Of a stretch of DNA of 64,000 nt, positions 1 to 12,200 are shown in pieces. The stretch's first letter is position 1; every line of letters starts with the position of its first letter. Source of the DNA: Diplosphaera chodatii (taxonomy: Eukaryota > Chlorophyta > Trebouxiophyceae > Prasiolales > Stichococcaceae); the NCBI GenBank assembly GCA_032358165.1, contig JAALGY010000023.1, positions 2,914,001 through 2,978,000 on the forward strand. Reading direction: 5' to 3'. The notes beneath the pieces are model-generated. The model had not been told where the DNA came from and did not search any database. It saw only the letters and a program-made list of their open reading frames with translations. A program made the translations under genes and the position numbers.

Positions 1-316
1 CGTCGCCGGGTGAGGCGTTGGGTGGCATGATGGGCACTGGGAGCCGGTCAGGTGTATCTGCTGTCCTTGGGCTGTGGGTCAGTTGCAGCTTTCAGATGCC
101 TGCATCGTGGCACAGAGCGATCGTCCTTTTGCAGTCTCAAGATCCACCTGCCAAGCCCACACGCGTAGCCTTCTAGCCACGTCACGGTCTGCCTTCGCCG
201 ATGCCACATTTGGTGACCTTCAACACTACACGGGTGCAGGGTCAAATCGACGCAGGCCACTAAACCATCATACGGGGTTTACTGGTGAGATTCAGGGGTC
301 CTGATGCTGCGTGCAG

Positions 317-3300
317 GCAGCCCAGGCGGAGGTGGTGGCGGCGTACGCGGCGCTGGCGGCGCAGCTGCGGGCGAGCGAGGCGGCGGTGGCCGGGGGCCTG
401 GAGGGGGTGCGGGGGGAGGTGGCGGCGGCGGCCCTGCCCGCGCTGTCCAGGCAGCTGCGCGGCCTGGAGGCCAAGGTCGCCGCGCTGGAGGGCTCCACCC
501 TCAGCGCAGGTGAGCCTGCATGCTCATGTAAGGCTGACATAAAGCAATAGGGTACAAACCATACGGTAAACATATTCGCCGTGTTCCTGCTCTTGTCTGC
601 TCGACCGACCCGCAGGCAGTCGGTGCTGCTGCTCCTTCGGCATGCACACTGCACTTGGTCTGCCCTCCGGTCAGCATCTCAGACGGGCATGTCGTCTGCC
701 TCGCCAGGGCGCAACGCGCAGGCCGCAGCTCGGGATGTCGCCGGCGCGGCGGCGCGCATCCGATCAGAGGCCGCCGCCGGCACCGCCTCGGCGCTGGGGC
801 CGCTGCGCGACGACGTGGAGCGGCTGGCGGCGCGGCGGGGCGACGACCTGCTGCCCCGCCTGGACTCCCGCCTCGCGGTAAGTCTAGTAGCCCAGCGGCA
901 CTGGGCCTGCTGCCCAAAAAGTTGCCACTTGCTTGGCGTTTGCTCAGCGGTCTCACTGGCTGACATCATCTAGCATCAAATTCAAGTCTGACGAGCCAGG
1001 TCTGTTCAGCCCCTTGGCCGGGTGTGTCAGGCTGTGGCTCAGCTGATACGGCTGCCGGGCATGCTGACCTGCATCGTCAGTGAAGTGCTCACAACTGGAT
1101 GCAGCGGCTGGAGGCGGCGGTGCGGGACGCGACAGATGCGCAGGGCGGCGCGGCCCGCCAGCTGCCGGACGCCGTCGCGGCAGCCGTCGACGACATGGAG
1201 GCCGCCATGTCGGTGCGCTTCCGATCCTGATCAGACGCCAAGCCCTGTCTCGCATCGCATTGCACTGGCAGCTTCTGCGCGGCAGAAATATGGCCACCAT
1301 CTGCTGTGGCCACTGCTAGCAGGTTTACACCTGCAGGCACTGGTGCTGTCACAAGCACAGGTGTGTTGACAGACGTCTGTTGCAGAACCTCATATGTGTG
1401 TGTCCTGCGCAGGCGGTTATTGGGCAGCAGCTGGAGCGGGGCCTGGGGCCGCTGCGGCAGCTGCCGGCGGCGGTGGCGGCGGAGGTCGTGGAGGAGATGC
1501 GGGCGGCGGCCCTGCAGCGGGGGCCCATGCTGAGCCCCGACCTGACGGCGGGCACCGGCGGCGGGTTCATGGCGCTGCCAAACGGCGCGCTCATGCTCGG
1601 CGACGGCGCGGGGCAGGCCTGGCAGGTGTGGTGCAAGATCTAGAATCACGTGCTGTTGTCAGCATGTGCATTTTGCTGCAAGTCACCGGCTTCACATTTG
1701 CACCATGTACTTTGGGTGGCACTGGGGAGCGTCACATGGAAGTGGTAACAGACACTGCTTGGTCGAAGAGGCCGCTTGGTTCCAGCGAGAGGTCCCTTAG
1801 GCCCCAAATTTCACTCACGCGCAGCATCCTGTGTGTGAGGAGCCTGAGTGAGAGTGAAGCTTGAACCCTGAGCACTGCGTCGATGGCAGGAGGCGGTGGA
1901 GCAGCAGGCGGCGGCGGCGGCGGAGGTGAGGGCGGCGGCTGCGGAGGTGCGTGCGGCGGCGGCGGCGCCCGTCACCCTGGGCGACGAGCAGTGGGGCCTG
2001 CTGGGCCGCCGCCTGGCCGCCCTGCAGTCCGACCTGCAGGTGCGACCAGCACTGCGCCGCCCTGCAGTCCGGCCTGCAGGTGTGACCAGCGCTCAGCACG
2101 CTTCCGGACATGGGGACGTGATCCAGTGGTAGGACGGGCCGCTTGTGGACGCACCCCCACAGAGTCGCGCCAGCTCAAAGCATGACTGTCCAGCCACTTG
2201 AGCATGTATGTAGCGTGCAGTGTCATCGTTGCAGGAGATGCGCAGCGCAGAGGGCGCCGATGGCGGTGGCGGCGGCACAGCGGCGTCGCAGGAGGCGGTC
2301 AGCGCCCAACTGGCAGAGTCGCGTGCCGTGCTGCAGTCGCTGCAGGCATGCACCCCCTTTGCTGCTCTCGAGCCCACTGGCTGCTTTGCCACGAAGACCT
2401 TGGGAAGCACGCTGCCTCTCCGGTCTGAGCAGATGCGGCCAGCTGACAGTGTTGAACCATGCGTACGACAGGAGCGAATGGATGCACTGACGGCTCTGGG
2501 CCTTGGCAGCGGCAGCGGCAGCGGCGGAGATGCCATGGCGCTGCAGGACGTCGTGGAGCAGCTGCGGCCCCTTCAGCAGGTACCGCACCAGCTCTGTGCA
2601 CGCTGGGGCAACCACCTGCCCTGCTTGCTGCTGTGCATACCGCGTGGCTGCCTCCTGCACACGTGACAGCCGGTTCAACAAGCAGCAGGAGGGAGGCCCG
2701 CCTCCTTGGTGGCCAGCTGCACAGCCCCCAGCTACCTTGCAGCGCCATTCTGGCCGGGCACCTTCTGCTGAAGCTGGTCGCGGCTCTAGAGGCGGCGGGG
2801 GCAAGCCACACCTCTCTTCTTCAGCAGACAGTGTTGCGGCGCGCAGCCCCCCAAGACACTGCTGGCCACCTAGCATTAAACTTCACTCAACTCCACAGGC
2901 GGCGGGGGAGCTGCGGGAGGCGCAGGCGCGGCAGGCGCAGGGCATCGCCGCCGTGGAGGCCCTGGAGCGGCGGCTGCAGGACGCGCTGTTGCTGCTGCCC
3001 GTCGCCGACGCCGCCATCGCGGTCGCTGGAGGTGACTGCCCGCTGCATCATCCTGCCGCACTCTGTACTGCCTGCCCGGGGCTGGTGTCAGAGGGTGGGC
3101 GGTCTGCTGATGGGGCTGACTGGATGCTGCGTTCCACTGCTTTGTAGTGTGTGCTGTCCTGTAAAACATTCTGTCTCGTGGGCAGACTGTTCGAGGGTGT
3201 CGGACAGCCCTGACATTGACAGTGCTTGCTGTGCTGCAGGCAGCAGGAGCCAGGAGGCAGCAGCTGCAGCTCCGGAGGGTCTGGCCACTCCCGCTGCCGA

Positions 3301-4092
3301 GGCGGTCGTGGCCGAGTCCGCCTTCGGCGCCGCCGCAGCGACCAGCAGCCTGCCCTCGAGCGAGCCCACAGATGGCATGCTGTCGCCTGCTGGCGGCCAG
3401 CTTAACGGCAGCGCATCGGCAGGCGGCAGCGGGGCCGAGGCGGCAGCAGAGGGGGCAGAAGGGGGGCAGGGGGCAGAGGCAGCAGACACCCAAGACGCAG
3501 CGTACCGGCGCATGCAGCGGGTGCTGGCGGCCGCAAACCCGGACGCGCAGCCGCTGCAGGATCCCTTTGGCGCGAGTGCCAACTGCTTGACTCCCAGCCC
3601 AGGCAAGATGGCGCAGCGTTGCTGACAGCAGCACCCTGGCCATGCGTTTGAGCATGTTGAGCACATCTGTCCACAGCATCTGCAGCCTGTTCCACAGTGG
3701 CATGCAGCGGGATGTGGAGCGGGAGTCCTGCTGAGGTGGAGATGCTTGATTGATGCTGCAGGATCCAGCTTGCAGCCACGCAGCGGGGAGGGTGCAGACC
3801 AGGCAGACAGGTGTTCAGATCAGCCACCAGCAGCCAGCAGCGAGCGCCCCTTTGCTGACTTTCTGGCCTCAGGCGCTGAGGCACCGGCAGCGCCTGGCAT
3901 GGGCTTAGCCCCCGCAGATGCCGGCAGTGCTTACCATAACACCGGTGCTGTGCTTGCTGACCCAGGCAGCGGCGGCAGCCTTGATGCAAATGGCGCAGCG
4001 GCAGAGCCCGTCAGGGGTGCAGACGATGCGCCAGAGGCAGGGGCGGCACCAAGCGGTGACCTGGCAGCAGGGGTGTCCACCCAATCCCAAAC

Positions 4093-4127
<35 letters not shown>

Positions 4128-7101
4128 TGCCGTCTCCCATTGGCAGCTTCAGCCCTGAGGTGGTGGAACAGGTGGAATGGGCCGGCAGCAGCGGCTTCCA
4201 ATCCATGCCAGTGCCGGACGAGCGGCAGGATGGCGGAGGCAGCTCAGCGGCGCCCCCGCGACGGGACTACATGGCCGAGTACCAGCAGCGGTACCCCGCC
4301 AACTACCAGGAGGCAGGCTTCGCAGACGGTGCGAGCAGCAGCAGCATTCCACAGCACATCAGCCCCAGCCTTGCTGCAGGGTGTAGCGTGCAGGATGCAA
4401 GCAGAGTGCAGGTGTCTCTTGCACCACTTGAGTCATGCGTGCCTCTGTGCAGATGACGGCAGCAGAGCGGTGTACAGCGCCGACAGCAGCAGCGACGCCG
4501 GCAGCTATGAGGTGGGCTTCTCGGGCCCCTTCTCGGGGCGCGACGACAGCAGCGCCTTCTGGCCCGACGCCGCGGGACTCAGCGACGCGACAAGCCGGGA
4601 CTCTAGCGCCGCCGGCGCCTATGACCGCAGCCCCAGCGAGCAGGACGCCGCCTACGCAGGTGTCGCCTTTCAGGCCGGCTCCTATCAGCGCGACGTCTAT
4701 CAAGACGGCGCCTATCGGGACTCCGCAGGCCCGGCTGACGCCTATACTGAGGGGTATTACAGAGACGCCGCCCCAGGCAACGGCGCCCAGAGCAGCGGCC
4801 GGGCAGATCCCGGTCAGACCGCACCGGTCGGCTCTGCTGATGCGCCGCCATATGTGGAGGCACAGCCGCGCCCAGCGACGGCAGCAGCAGCAGCAGATGG
4901 TCCCGAGCCACGGTTCAGCCGCAGTGCCGGCAGCCAGGCAGCCAGTGCCGGCGCGGGCGCAGCTGAGGGGCTGCCGGCTGCGGAGCTCGTGGAGGAGGGT
5001 CTGGCGAGCCTGCGGGCGGGCCGTGCGGCTGCGGCTGACGGCGTGGCCCTCGGCGATGCGGACCGCCTGCTGCGGCAGGTGCAGACTGGCTTCCAGCAGC
5101 TCTGGTCCCCAGTTTCCTGTAGGACATGCTCTGTACATTGGAAGTGTGGGCCGCACCCACAGTGGCTGTGGCGGGCACACGGTTCCCGTCATTGCCTGCA
5201 CTACATGTACCAACTCCCCTTGCATGCTGCAACCTGCCGGAGTGTCATGCGGGCACCCGGTGTTCTGTCCGGAACGAGGGGCACCAGTAACCCGTGTAGT
5301 GGTGCAAGCGGTGGGCTGCGATTGGCTGCAGGCGGCGGCGTGCTTCCAGGGGGCGGCGGACGCGGAGCCCGGCAGCCTCAAGGCGCTGGGCAACTGGGGC
5401 AACGCGCTGCTGGAGCACGGCAAGGTGCGACACAATTTTCTTGACGAGTCTGAAATAACAGTTTCAAAAAACTAATAAGTAAAAACTGAGTATCCTTTGA
5501 GAGGAAACTTCCTCTGAGAGGAAATTTCCTCATTTTCCTCGGATTGTTATGCTGTTAGTGCCTCTCTGCTGCTGTTTCTGACTGCGCCTCAAGGACACGG
5601 ACCCTGCTTGCTTTGCGGATGGTTTCAGAGAGACAAAAACAAAACCCGTATATCACGGGGCCCGCCAGTTGCACAGGTTTACCTGCTGCTGAGATGAGTG
5701 CGATACAGAGGGACGCTGACCCATGCAAGCTCAAGCTGCTGCAGGCCTCGACTGGCTCGCCTGCTCAGCATGTCGCGGCCTGTGCAGGTGAAGCAGGCGA
5801 TGATCGAGCAGCTGCGCGACGGGCCGCGGCTGCTGCCCGCCGAGCAGCGGGCGGTGGACGAATCGGCGGCCGCGCTGGAGGCCGAGGCGAACGACCTGCT
5901 CGTGTCGGCAGGTGGGCCCGCGTGGCAGATGTGCGCAGCGTCCGCTGTGCAGCTGGAGCTGCGCAAGGGGGCCTGAGCAAATTGCCGTGGTGATCTGCGG
6001 TGCTGTGGGGCGGCGACTGGGCTGCGCATCACACTCCTTGCGCCCGCTGCTGGCACAGTCAAGTGCCTGCGGCAGTGTCTGCTACAATAGACGGGTAGGG
6101 GGGTTAACCACAGCTTGGAAGTTCAGCTGCTGCATTGGCAGGTTGCACGCTGCTCAAGTCTCACAAACCCTCGAATGACTACTGTCCCGAATGGGTGCGC
6201 AGGCCGCAAGTTCAGGGCGGTGTTTGAGGCCGACGGGCAGCAGGGGCGCGCGCTGCTCAACTGGGGCCATGTCCTGGTGCTGCGCGCGACCCTGGCCGCC
6301 GAGGAGCCCACGGTATGGTCGCCTCTTGCAAACGAGCCACAAAGCTCCCCAGCCCAGTCTACCTAACCCTCGAATGTGTTAGCATGCCGCATGTGTGCCC
6401 GGCTCTGTGGCCTGCTTACACCCAACAACCGAATGCATCCTTGGGCGCGCATGTCGACCAATCAGCACCACCCTGCTTGTGCAGCGCGCTGCCGAGCTGC
6501 TTGTGAGCGCGATCGCCAAGTTCGAGGCGGCGGTGGCGCGGGGCGTGCGCTCTGGCGGCCGCGCGGCCGGGATGGCGCTCGCCAAGCTGGCAGCAGCCGC
6601 GCCCCCCGGGGACCCCTCCCTGCAGGCCACCCTGGAGGTGAAATACGACCCTGCGGGCTGCTGCTGCGTGGCGCTCTGTCAGCAGCTGATGCCACGAGCT
6701 GGCAGTTGCAGCGCTGCTGGTCGCGCCGGACGTGCCCCTGTAGCCCCTGTACATCAGGCAGTACAGTTGCGCCAGTACATGCTGCTCGCTGCTACCTTGC
6801 GGCTACTATAACCGGCAATCAGGCGGCGTTCGGCAGGCCTGTCTGCATCAGGGCAGTGTTGGCGCCGGCTTACGGCGAGCTGTGGTGCTGTGTTGATCCC
6901 AACCCAGCGCTTGCTCTGCTGTCACCGAGATCAAAATCTGACTCTCCACGCTGTCCTCTGCAGGACGCAGTGGCGTATCTGCGAGATGCGCTGCAGGCAG
7001 CACCAGACGATGAGCCCGCGGCGGCAGCGTTGCAGCATTGCGAGGCGCAGCTGGCACATTCGACTACAGGCCCGCCCGCAGCGGGGCGGCGCTCTTTCTA
7101 G
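317..7101 (+). CDS. Large protein with coiled-coil/helical N-terminal part, polyQ and C-terminal TPR-like repeats (5' end outside window)
   Basis: Fifteen exons chain in phase: 317-509, 708-877, 1105-1212, 1413-1625, 1890-2039, 2235-2579, 2899-3031, 3240-3575, 3762-4382, 4453-5078, 5332-5424, 5788-5911, 6203-6312, 6485-6637 and 6964-7101 (TAG). That gives about 1,170 codons. I see no convincing start, so the first exon is probably left of the window. The N-terminal exons are Ala/Glu/Leu/Arg-rich and look alpha-helical, with heptad-like LRQL/AAVRD patterns. The middle (3240-5078) is Ser/Ala/Gly/Gln-rich and probably disordered, with a run of ten Gln. The C-terminal exons carry TPR-like helices: LKALGNWGNALLEHGK, then GRALLNWGHVLVLRA, then VAYLRDALQAAPDDEPA. 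TPRs usually act as protein-protein scaffolds; the partner and location are unknown. Exon 6 may hide a frame-neutral GC-AG intron at 2346-2471. Confidence 0.72.
4097..4126 (+). repeat. (CAG)10 microsatellite encoding polyglutamine
   Basis: Ten perfect CAG units lie in the frame of the exon at 3762-4382 and encode ten Gln in the disordered middle of the TPR-containing protein. Perfect codon purity suggests it is length-variable between strains (inference). Confidence 0.9.
5501..5531. repeat. Two adjacent 14-bp palindromes in an AT-rich intron
   Basis: GAGGAAACTTCCTC (5501-5514) and the perfect palindrome GAGGAAATTTCCTC (5518-5531) repeat with a 17-bp period. They lie in the intron 5425-5787, in a stretch that is clearly more AT-rich than its surroundings. 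The GAAnnTTC cores resemble heat-shock elements, but position inside an intron gives no proof of function. Confidence 0.5.
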
Positions 7102-9222
7102 AGGAGGCCCAGTCGAGGCACCAGAGCTTCGGCAGGGGTGCAAGGGGCCACGTTGGCGGCCTGCCACCATCAGGAAGCCTCTGACTCACCGCTGCAGCAG
7201 TCAATAGGGTGGTTGACGCTGCAGGGTGGGGTGGGTTCTGGGGGTGCACCAACACAATCAAGGGGATGGAGCACTTTGGGGCCGATGTTGGTGCCTGGAC
7301 TGGTGACCAACGCTGCGCTTATCAGTGTTTGTGCCAGCTGTGGCGCGAACGCTTGGAGGGCCCAATGTAATACGGAAGGCTGGATCCAGATCTATCGTGG
7401 ACGGCGGCAGCTGCCGCAGAAGTGTACACCGAAAAGCCGCGTCATGACATTTGGGGTGCAGAAGATCTAAAGCACACCGCATCCCACGTCCCGCCGTCGG
7501 TATGCTGCGTATACTAGCTGCATGGCGCTGCAGGCGCGCGTACAGGTCGCAAGCGGCTCGTATGCCGAACACTCGTCTCGCGTGGGCGCGTTATGCAACT
7601 GCTGCCACAACTGTAGTGCTGGGCACCCTGTAGCGGTGTACCCGAGCTGGTGCAGAAATGGCGTGGCTGCAGCCACCCCGCCCGCTGTTCATAAGGCGCA
7701 AAAGCCAGGCATATGCGAGGCTCTAATAAGGTATAACACACGTCACCCGCATGTCACAGATTTGGATGGGAACTCACTACTGGCATCAATAGCAAAGCGC
7801 ACATCGCAGACACTGAAATGCTGTGATCAGCACAGCATGATCGGAAGGGGCCAACACCACAAGAACATAGTGAAAGCGGTTACAAACGACACAGTGCCTT
7901 CGATCATGAAGAAGAGCCGGTCGCCAGCCACGGCATCATGGTAAGCCACATGGTGGACAATGCTGCTGCCTGCCGTCAGTTGTTCAGCAACATGGCGTGA
8001 AGCCAGCAGTGACGAAATTATGAGACTTGCCGTCCTTTCAGACGTCCAGCTTTCGTTCTATACAGTCTGCTGCACGCCGTCTGATGAAGCTGAACTCACT
8101 CTGTTGCCCACAGCTGATGTGTGTTTGTGTCGCCCCTTAGTGCCAGCCTCTGTCACGTGTCCAATGTTACAGTCGTACTGCAGCCGCTCATGAGCCGGCA
8201 CAACGCTCAACATTTGAGCACATGAAGTGCGTGACACCCAAACTTCCTTGTATACTTGCTGAAACGTCAATCAAGCAAGGAAATAGCCGCCGGACGCAGC
8301 GTGAGCCACACTGTCCGAAGCTTGAGCGAGTGGTTCAAACGTGGTGCAGCCACGCCGTCTGTGACCGCAAGTGAAACACAGGTAGTTGAAGGACCTTTTA
8401 TCGTCATGTTGAACCTCTGCTGCATGGCAGCAAGCCTGTATGCGGGCCAGCGGCGGCATCAAGGGGCGCCGTGTCGGACGCGGGGTTGTCGCGGTGTGCG
8501 GGTTGCGTACATGTGCAGCTGCGCCAGCGACCCCGGTAGAGGGCTCGCGTATGATAAAGTATCACCTCGTAGTGCCGTATGCCTACAGCGCCGGGCCCGC
8601 CATTGTGCGGCAACTGACTGGAAGCTCGCTGGATCCGCGTCGACAGCTGTATGCATGAACACTTTCGCGGACTGAGGCGCGCATGGCGGCTAGTAGACAT
8701 CTGCCACATCATTATTGAGGCTGATAGCCCGTGTACCGACCGGCCGGCCTGGCAGGATGGTCCGCGTAGCGCTGCGACGTCTGCAGTCAAGGCAGTGCGT
8801 CGAAGAAATGCCCTCGTGGCCGCCTGCTGGCGGCGCAGCACCTTCATGCTGGAGGATGGAGAAGGACATTAAAACTTGCCTCGCTGCCCTTGTCGATGGC
8901 CTCATTGGCCGTGGGCGGGGCTCGGCGGGGCATGTAGATGACCAGGGTGGCTGATTGGATTGTAGGTTTGTCTTGCTGTCCATGACGTGCCGATCAAAGT
9001 AGCACAGCGCGGGCGGCAGACCGCCCGCGTTGCTAACAGCCCTGATTTGCGGCGAATGTTGCCATCTTCTTTGATTGCGGGGTCACTTTGTACCACAGCT
9101 GATTGGGTGCCCGCCGGACGACGTTGGCATGTGCTGGTGCAGGCACAGGGCACGCAGTCACGCCACAGACAGGCGGCTGAGCAGCCGAAGTCACCGTATC
9201 CTGGACACACATCAGGCGTGCC
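7102..9222. other. 2.1-kb stretch with no recognised gene (3' UTR of the TPR gene plus upstream region of the giant gene)
   Basis: The first ~265 bp are probably 3' UTR, ending near a TGTAA at 7366-7370. Beyond that, no open frame shows splice-bounded exons with protein-like composition, and I recognise no RNA gene. The right end should hold the promoter and 5' UTR of the gene starting at 9223. Confidence 0.5.
7366..7370 (+). terminator. Putative TGTAA poly(A) signal
   Basis: TGTAA lies 265 nt after the stop codon at 7101. TGTAA (UGUAA) is the established poly(A) signal of many green algae. Confidence 0.5.
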
Positions 9223-12200
9223 ATGGCCGGGGCACGGCGCTGCCTGCTGGTGGCATGCCTGCTGACGGCAGCAGCCTGTGCACAGCTCAGCGGCGCTGCG
9301 ACAACAGCCGTGCAGGACGGCCTGCTGACAGGCCACGGCCGCCAGCTGTTGGGCGGCACGCACCTCAGACAGTTCAAGGTGTGCCATTGCCCTGCTACTC
9401 CCTGCACTGGACTGCGCACCACAGGAGGATTGGAGCTGTGCGCAGCATGCGACCTCGGCACTAACTGCAGCAGCTGAAGCACACTCAACGTATCAACATA
9501 GCCAGCAGCCTACTTTCTGCAGAGCGTTGGGCTGGTCATGTGTCAGTCACCTATCTACACATGTCGGCATCTGCAGGTGCTTGGGTCGACACCAACCGCA
9601 GCGGCACCAACAACATATAGCGTGTCAGCGGTGAGACCCCGGCATGATAGCACGGTTGTGTTCTGACCTTTGTGCATGCTTAGCACGGAGGAGGTGGTTC
9701 TCCTAGTGAGGAAGCATCTGTGCCAGCATTGGGGCCTGCAGTCACTGAGCCAGGTCACGTCTAGTGCACTCCACATTGCACCAGAAGACAAGCAGCTAGC
9801 AACAACAGCTAGCGTCTGTCTCAGCAGCCGTTCATCACCGCCAGAGCTTGCTGCACAGGGTCTGTTAGCTGGGACCTTTGCTCCGATCGCCGCTCCCACA
9901 GAATATGCGGCAAGGTGGCAAGAGTTCAAGGTGAGCGCTGAGCAGTACATATGGGCAGTACACCCCGATGAAAGATGTGCAGGTTATCATCATGACCTAG
10001 CTGGTGCTGCAAATCGTGGTGCTGTCGGTATTGCGTCCACTCAGATGCTTGCTTGCTGGTGTGCAGCCCAGCAGCCAGCTGATCAAGTGCTTCCGCGGCA
10101 CCGATGCGCTGCCCAGCAAAACGGTCACACAGGTGCGCCACCTCACCAGCCTGCCGCCTGCACTGCCGGACGGCAGTTGTGCAGCACCAGGTGGCAACGG
10201 CAAGCATGGCACGAATCCGAGGCCTGCAACCCACCCGGCGGACCTGATGGCGTGTCAGTGACGCAGGTTGACCTGCTCCCGTGTGCAGGCTCAGAGCACG
10301 CGGCCCCCATCTAAGAATGCGCGCGGCTGGGAGGGCGCAGAGAACCCCGCGGCAGTCGGCTTTGCACTCTTACAGGTGAAGGGCTCACAACTCGAATCAT
10401 GTGTAGGCCGCATCATGTGGCAGGCTGTACGCATATCGAAAACACGTTCTGGAAGACCTCCGTGCTTTAAGTTTGACTTGGAATTCTCTGGGCTGCAGCC
10501 GCTGCCGATCTGCGCCTCCAACCCGGACCGCAATGTGCAGCAGACGTACCCGTCGCGGGGCGACATCTGCTGCAGGGCCGGCACCGCCGACTGCCGCAGG
10601 AGGGCGGCGGGAGTGCACTTCTTTCAGACAGGCGCGCCACCCTGACAGCTGGACCTCCTGACAGTCCCCGGCATGACTCACTAAAAGGACAAAACAGCTG
10701 CACAGTGCTCCCTTGCCGATGTCCTCTACGATGCACACCTGCAGATCTGGATGTCACGTCCCTGCCGAAGTACTGCGTACTGAAGGTCACCTCCAGCAAT
10801 GTGGCAGCCCAGGTGCGCTGCCATGACCCTTTGTGGCTGTGTCTTCAGCGCTGAGCCAGGAGATGCGCTTGACTGCGCGGCCCTATAGCACATGTGCCTG
10901 CAGTGTGGCTGTCCAGAAAGTCTTGCCAGCTGCAGAAACACTGTGACATCCCGCAGGTGTTTGTGTCCAACAGCGAGGGCACCTCACCAATGATCGGAGA
11001 CGGCTACACCGGCAGCATCGACCAGTTCACCGGGTCCATCGACCTGCTGGATGCGCTGGCACTGGGCAGCAACCGCGTCTCTGTGACCACCATCTACAAC
11101 AAGTGCTCTGCCGACAAGGTCAGTGACGCCGGCCCCTGCACTTCATGCCAAACTTACCCCACGCCCTGGCAGGGTGTGACCAAGGACCTCAAAGGGTTTC
11201 GAGGAGCATGAAGCATGCATGGCAACGATGAGCTTGTGGTGTCTGCAATGTGATGACGATTTGCCATCAAGCACGTTTGCTTACCCGGCGATGAACAGGT
11301 GGCATTCTCTGCCAGCCTGGACTGCGGCAATTCTTCCAGTCCCGCCGCCGCCCTGGATGCCGGCACGACGACCCAGGCGGCCGGCGACATGTTGCGGGCC
11401 ACCATTGACGCGGCGGGTGTTGGCTCGCCAGCCTCGGCGGGCACAGCCCTCGGCAATGCCTCCGGCAGCGGCCCCAGCACGGCGGACCTGATGGCGCAGG
11501 CCGCTGTCGACGCCGCCGTGGACATCGGCACCAGCGCCACCGCGATGCGCACCACGATGCTGTGCTCCTGCACCTGCCCCGCCCCCGACCCGACCGAACC
11601 CACCGCCGGCGACGCGCCGAGACCCGGCGGCGCACCCACCGCTGCAACGCCCAGCCGCCCGCTGCCAGGCCCCGGCGTCCTGGGCGAGCCCGGACCCATC
11701 CCTGGCGACAACTCCTCACCCACAGACAGCGGCACACCATCCGCCGCAACACCATCGGCCGGCGGCACGCCCTCTGCTGCAGCGCCATCGGCTAGCGGCG
11801 CTCCGACTGCCAGTGACGGGCCGCCTTCAGGCACCGGAGGTGCCACCCCCAGCGCTGGCGATGGCCCCACGTTCCCTGGAGGGTCCAACCCCAGCCTGCC
11901 CGGCCCAAGCCCCAGCAAGACACCGTCTGGCACCCCCTCATCTCCCACTCCCTCAGGGCCTGGAGGCGCACCCCCCACTGCGGGCGACACCCCGACGCCC
12001 GGCGACATGGGCACCCCCGGAGACGTCCCCTCCGACCCGCCCGCTTCACCCCCCACCGAAGGCAACCCACCCATGTCGCCAACGCCCAGCAGTGGCCGCC
12101 CCACTGGCGGTGACATCCCAACAGCGCCCACCCCGGCAGGGACCCTTCCAGGCCCCGGCAATATGGGCACTCCTGGCACGGATAAGCCTTCCGCACCCCC

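Noticed and set aside
48..304. Short open frames on both strands at the left edge
   Set aside because: No splice-bounded or protein-like composition; the region looks like intron upstream of the exon at 317.
2459..3625. A 388-residue plus frame taken as one exon
   Set aside because: It runs through two clear introns; only the part at 3240-3575 is exon in this frame.
7522..7944. A 140-residue plus frame in the gap before the giant gene
   Set aside because: Uses a non-ATG-like context, has no recognisable composition and no linked exons.
10067..11118. Pherophorin domain in the N-terminal Cys region
   Set aside because: The spacing of CF, CC and C is only faintly similar, and the characteristic pherophorin motifs do not align by eye.
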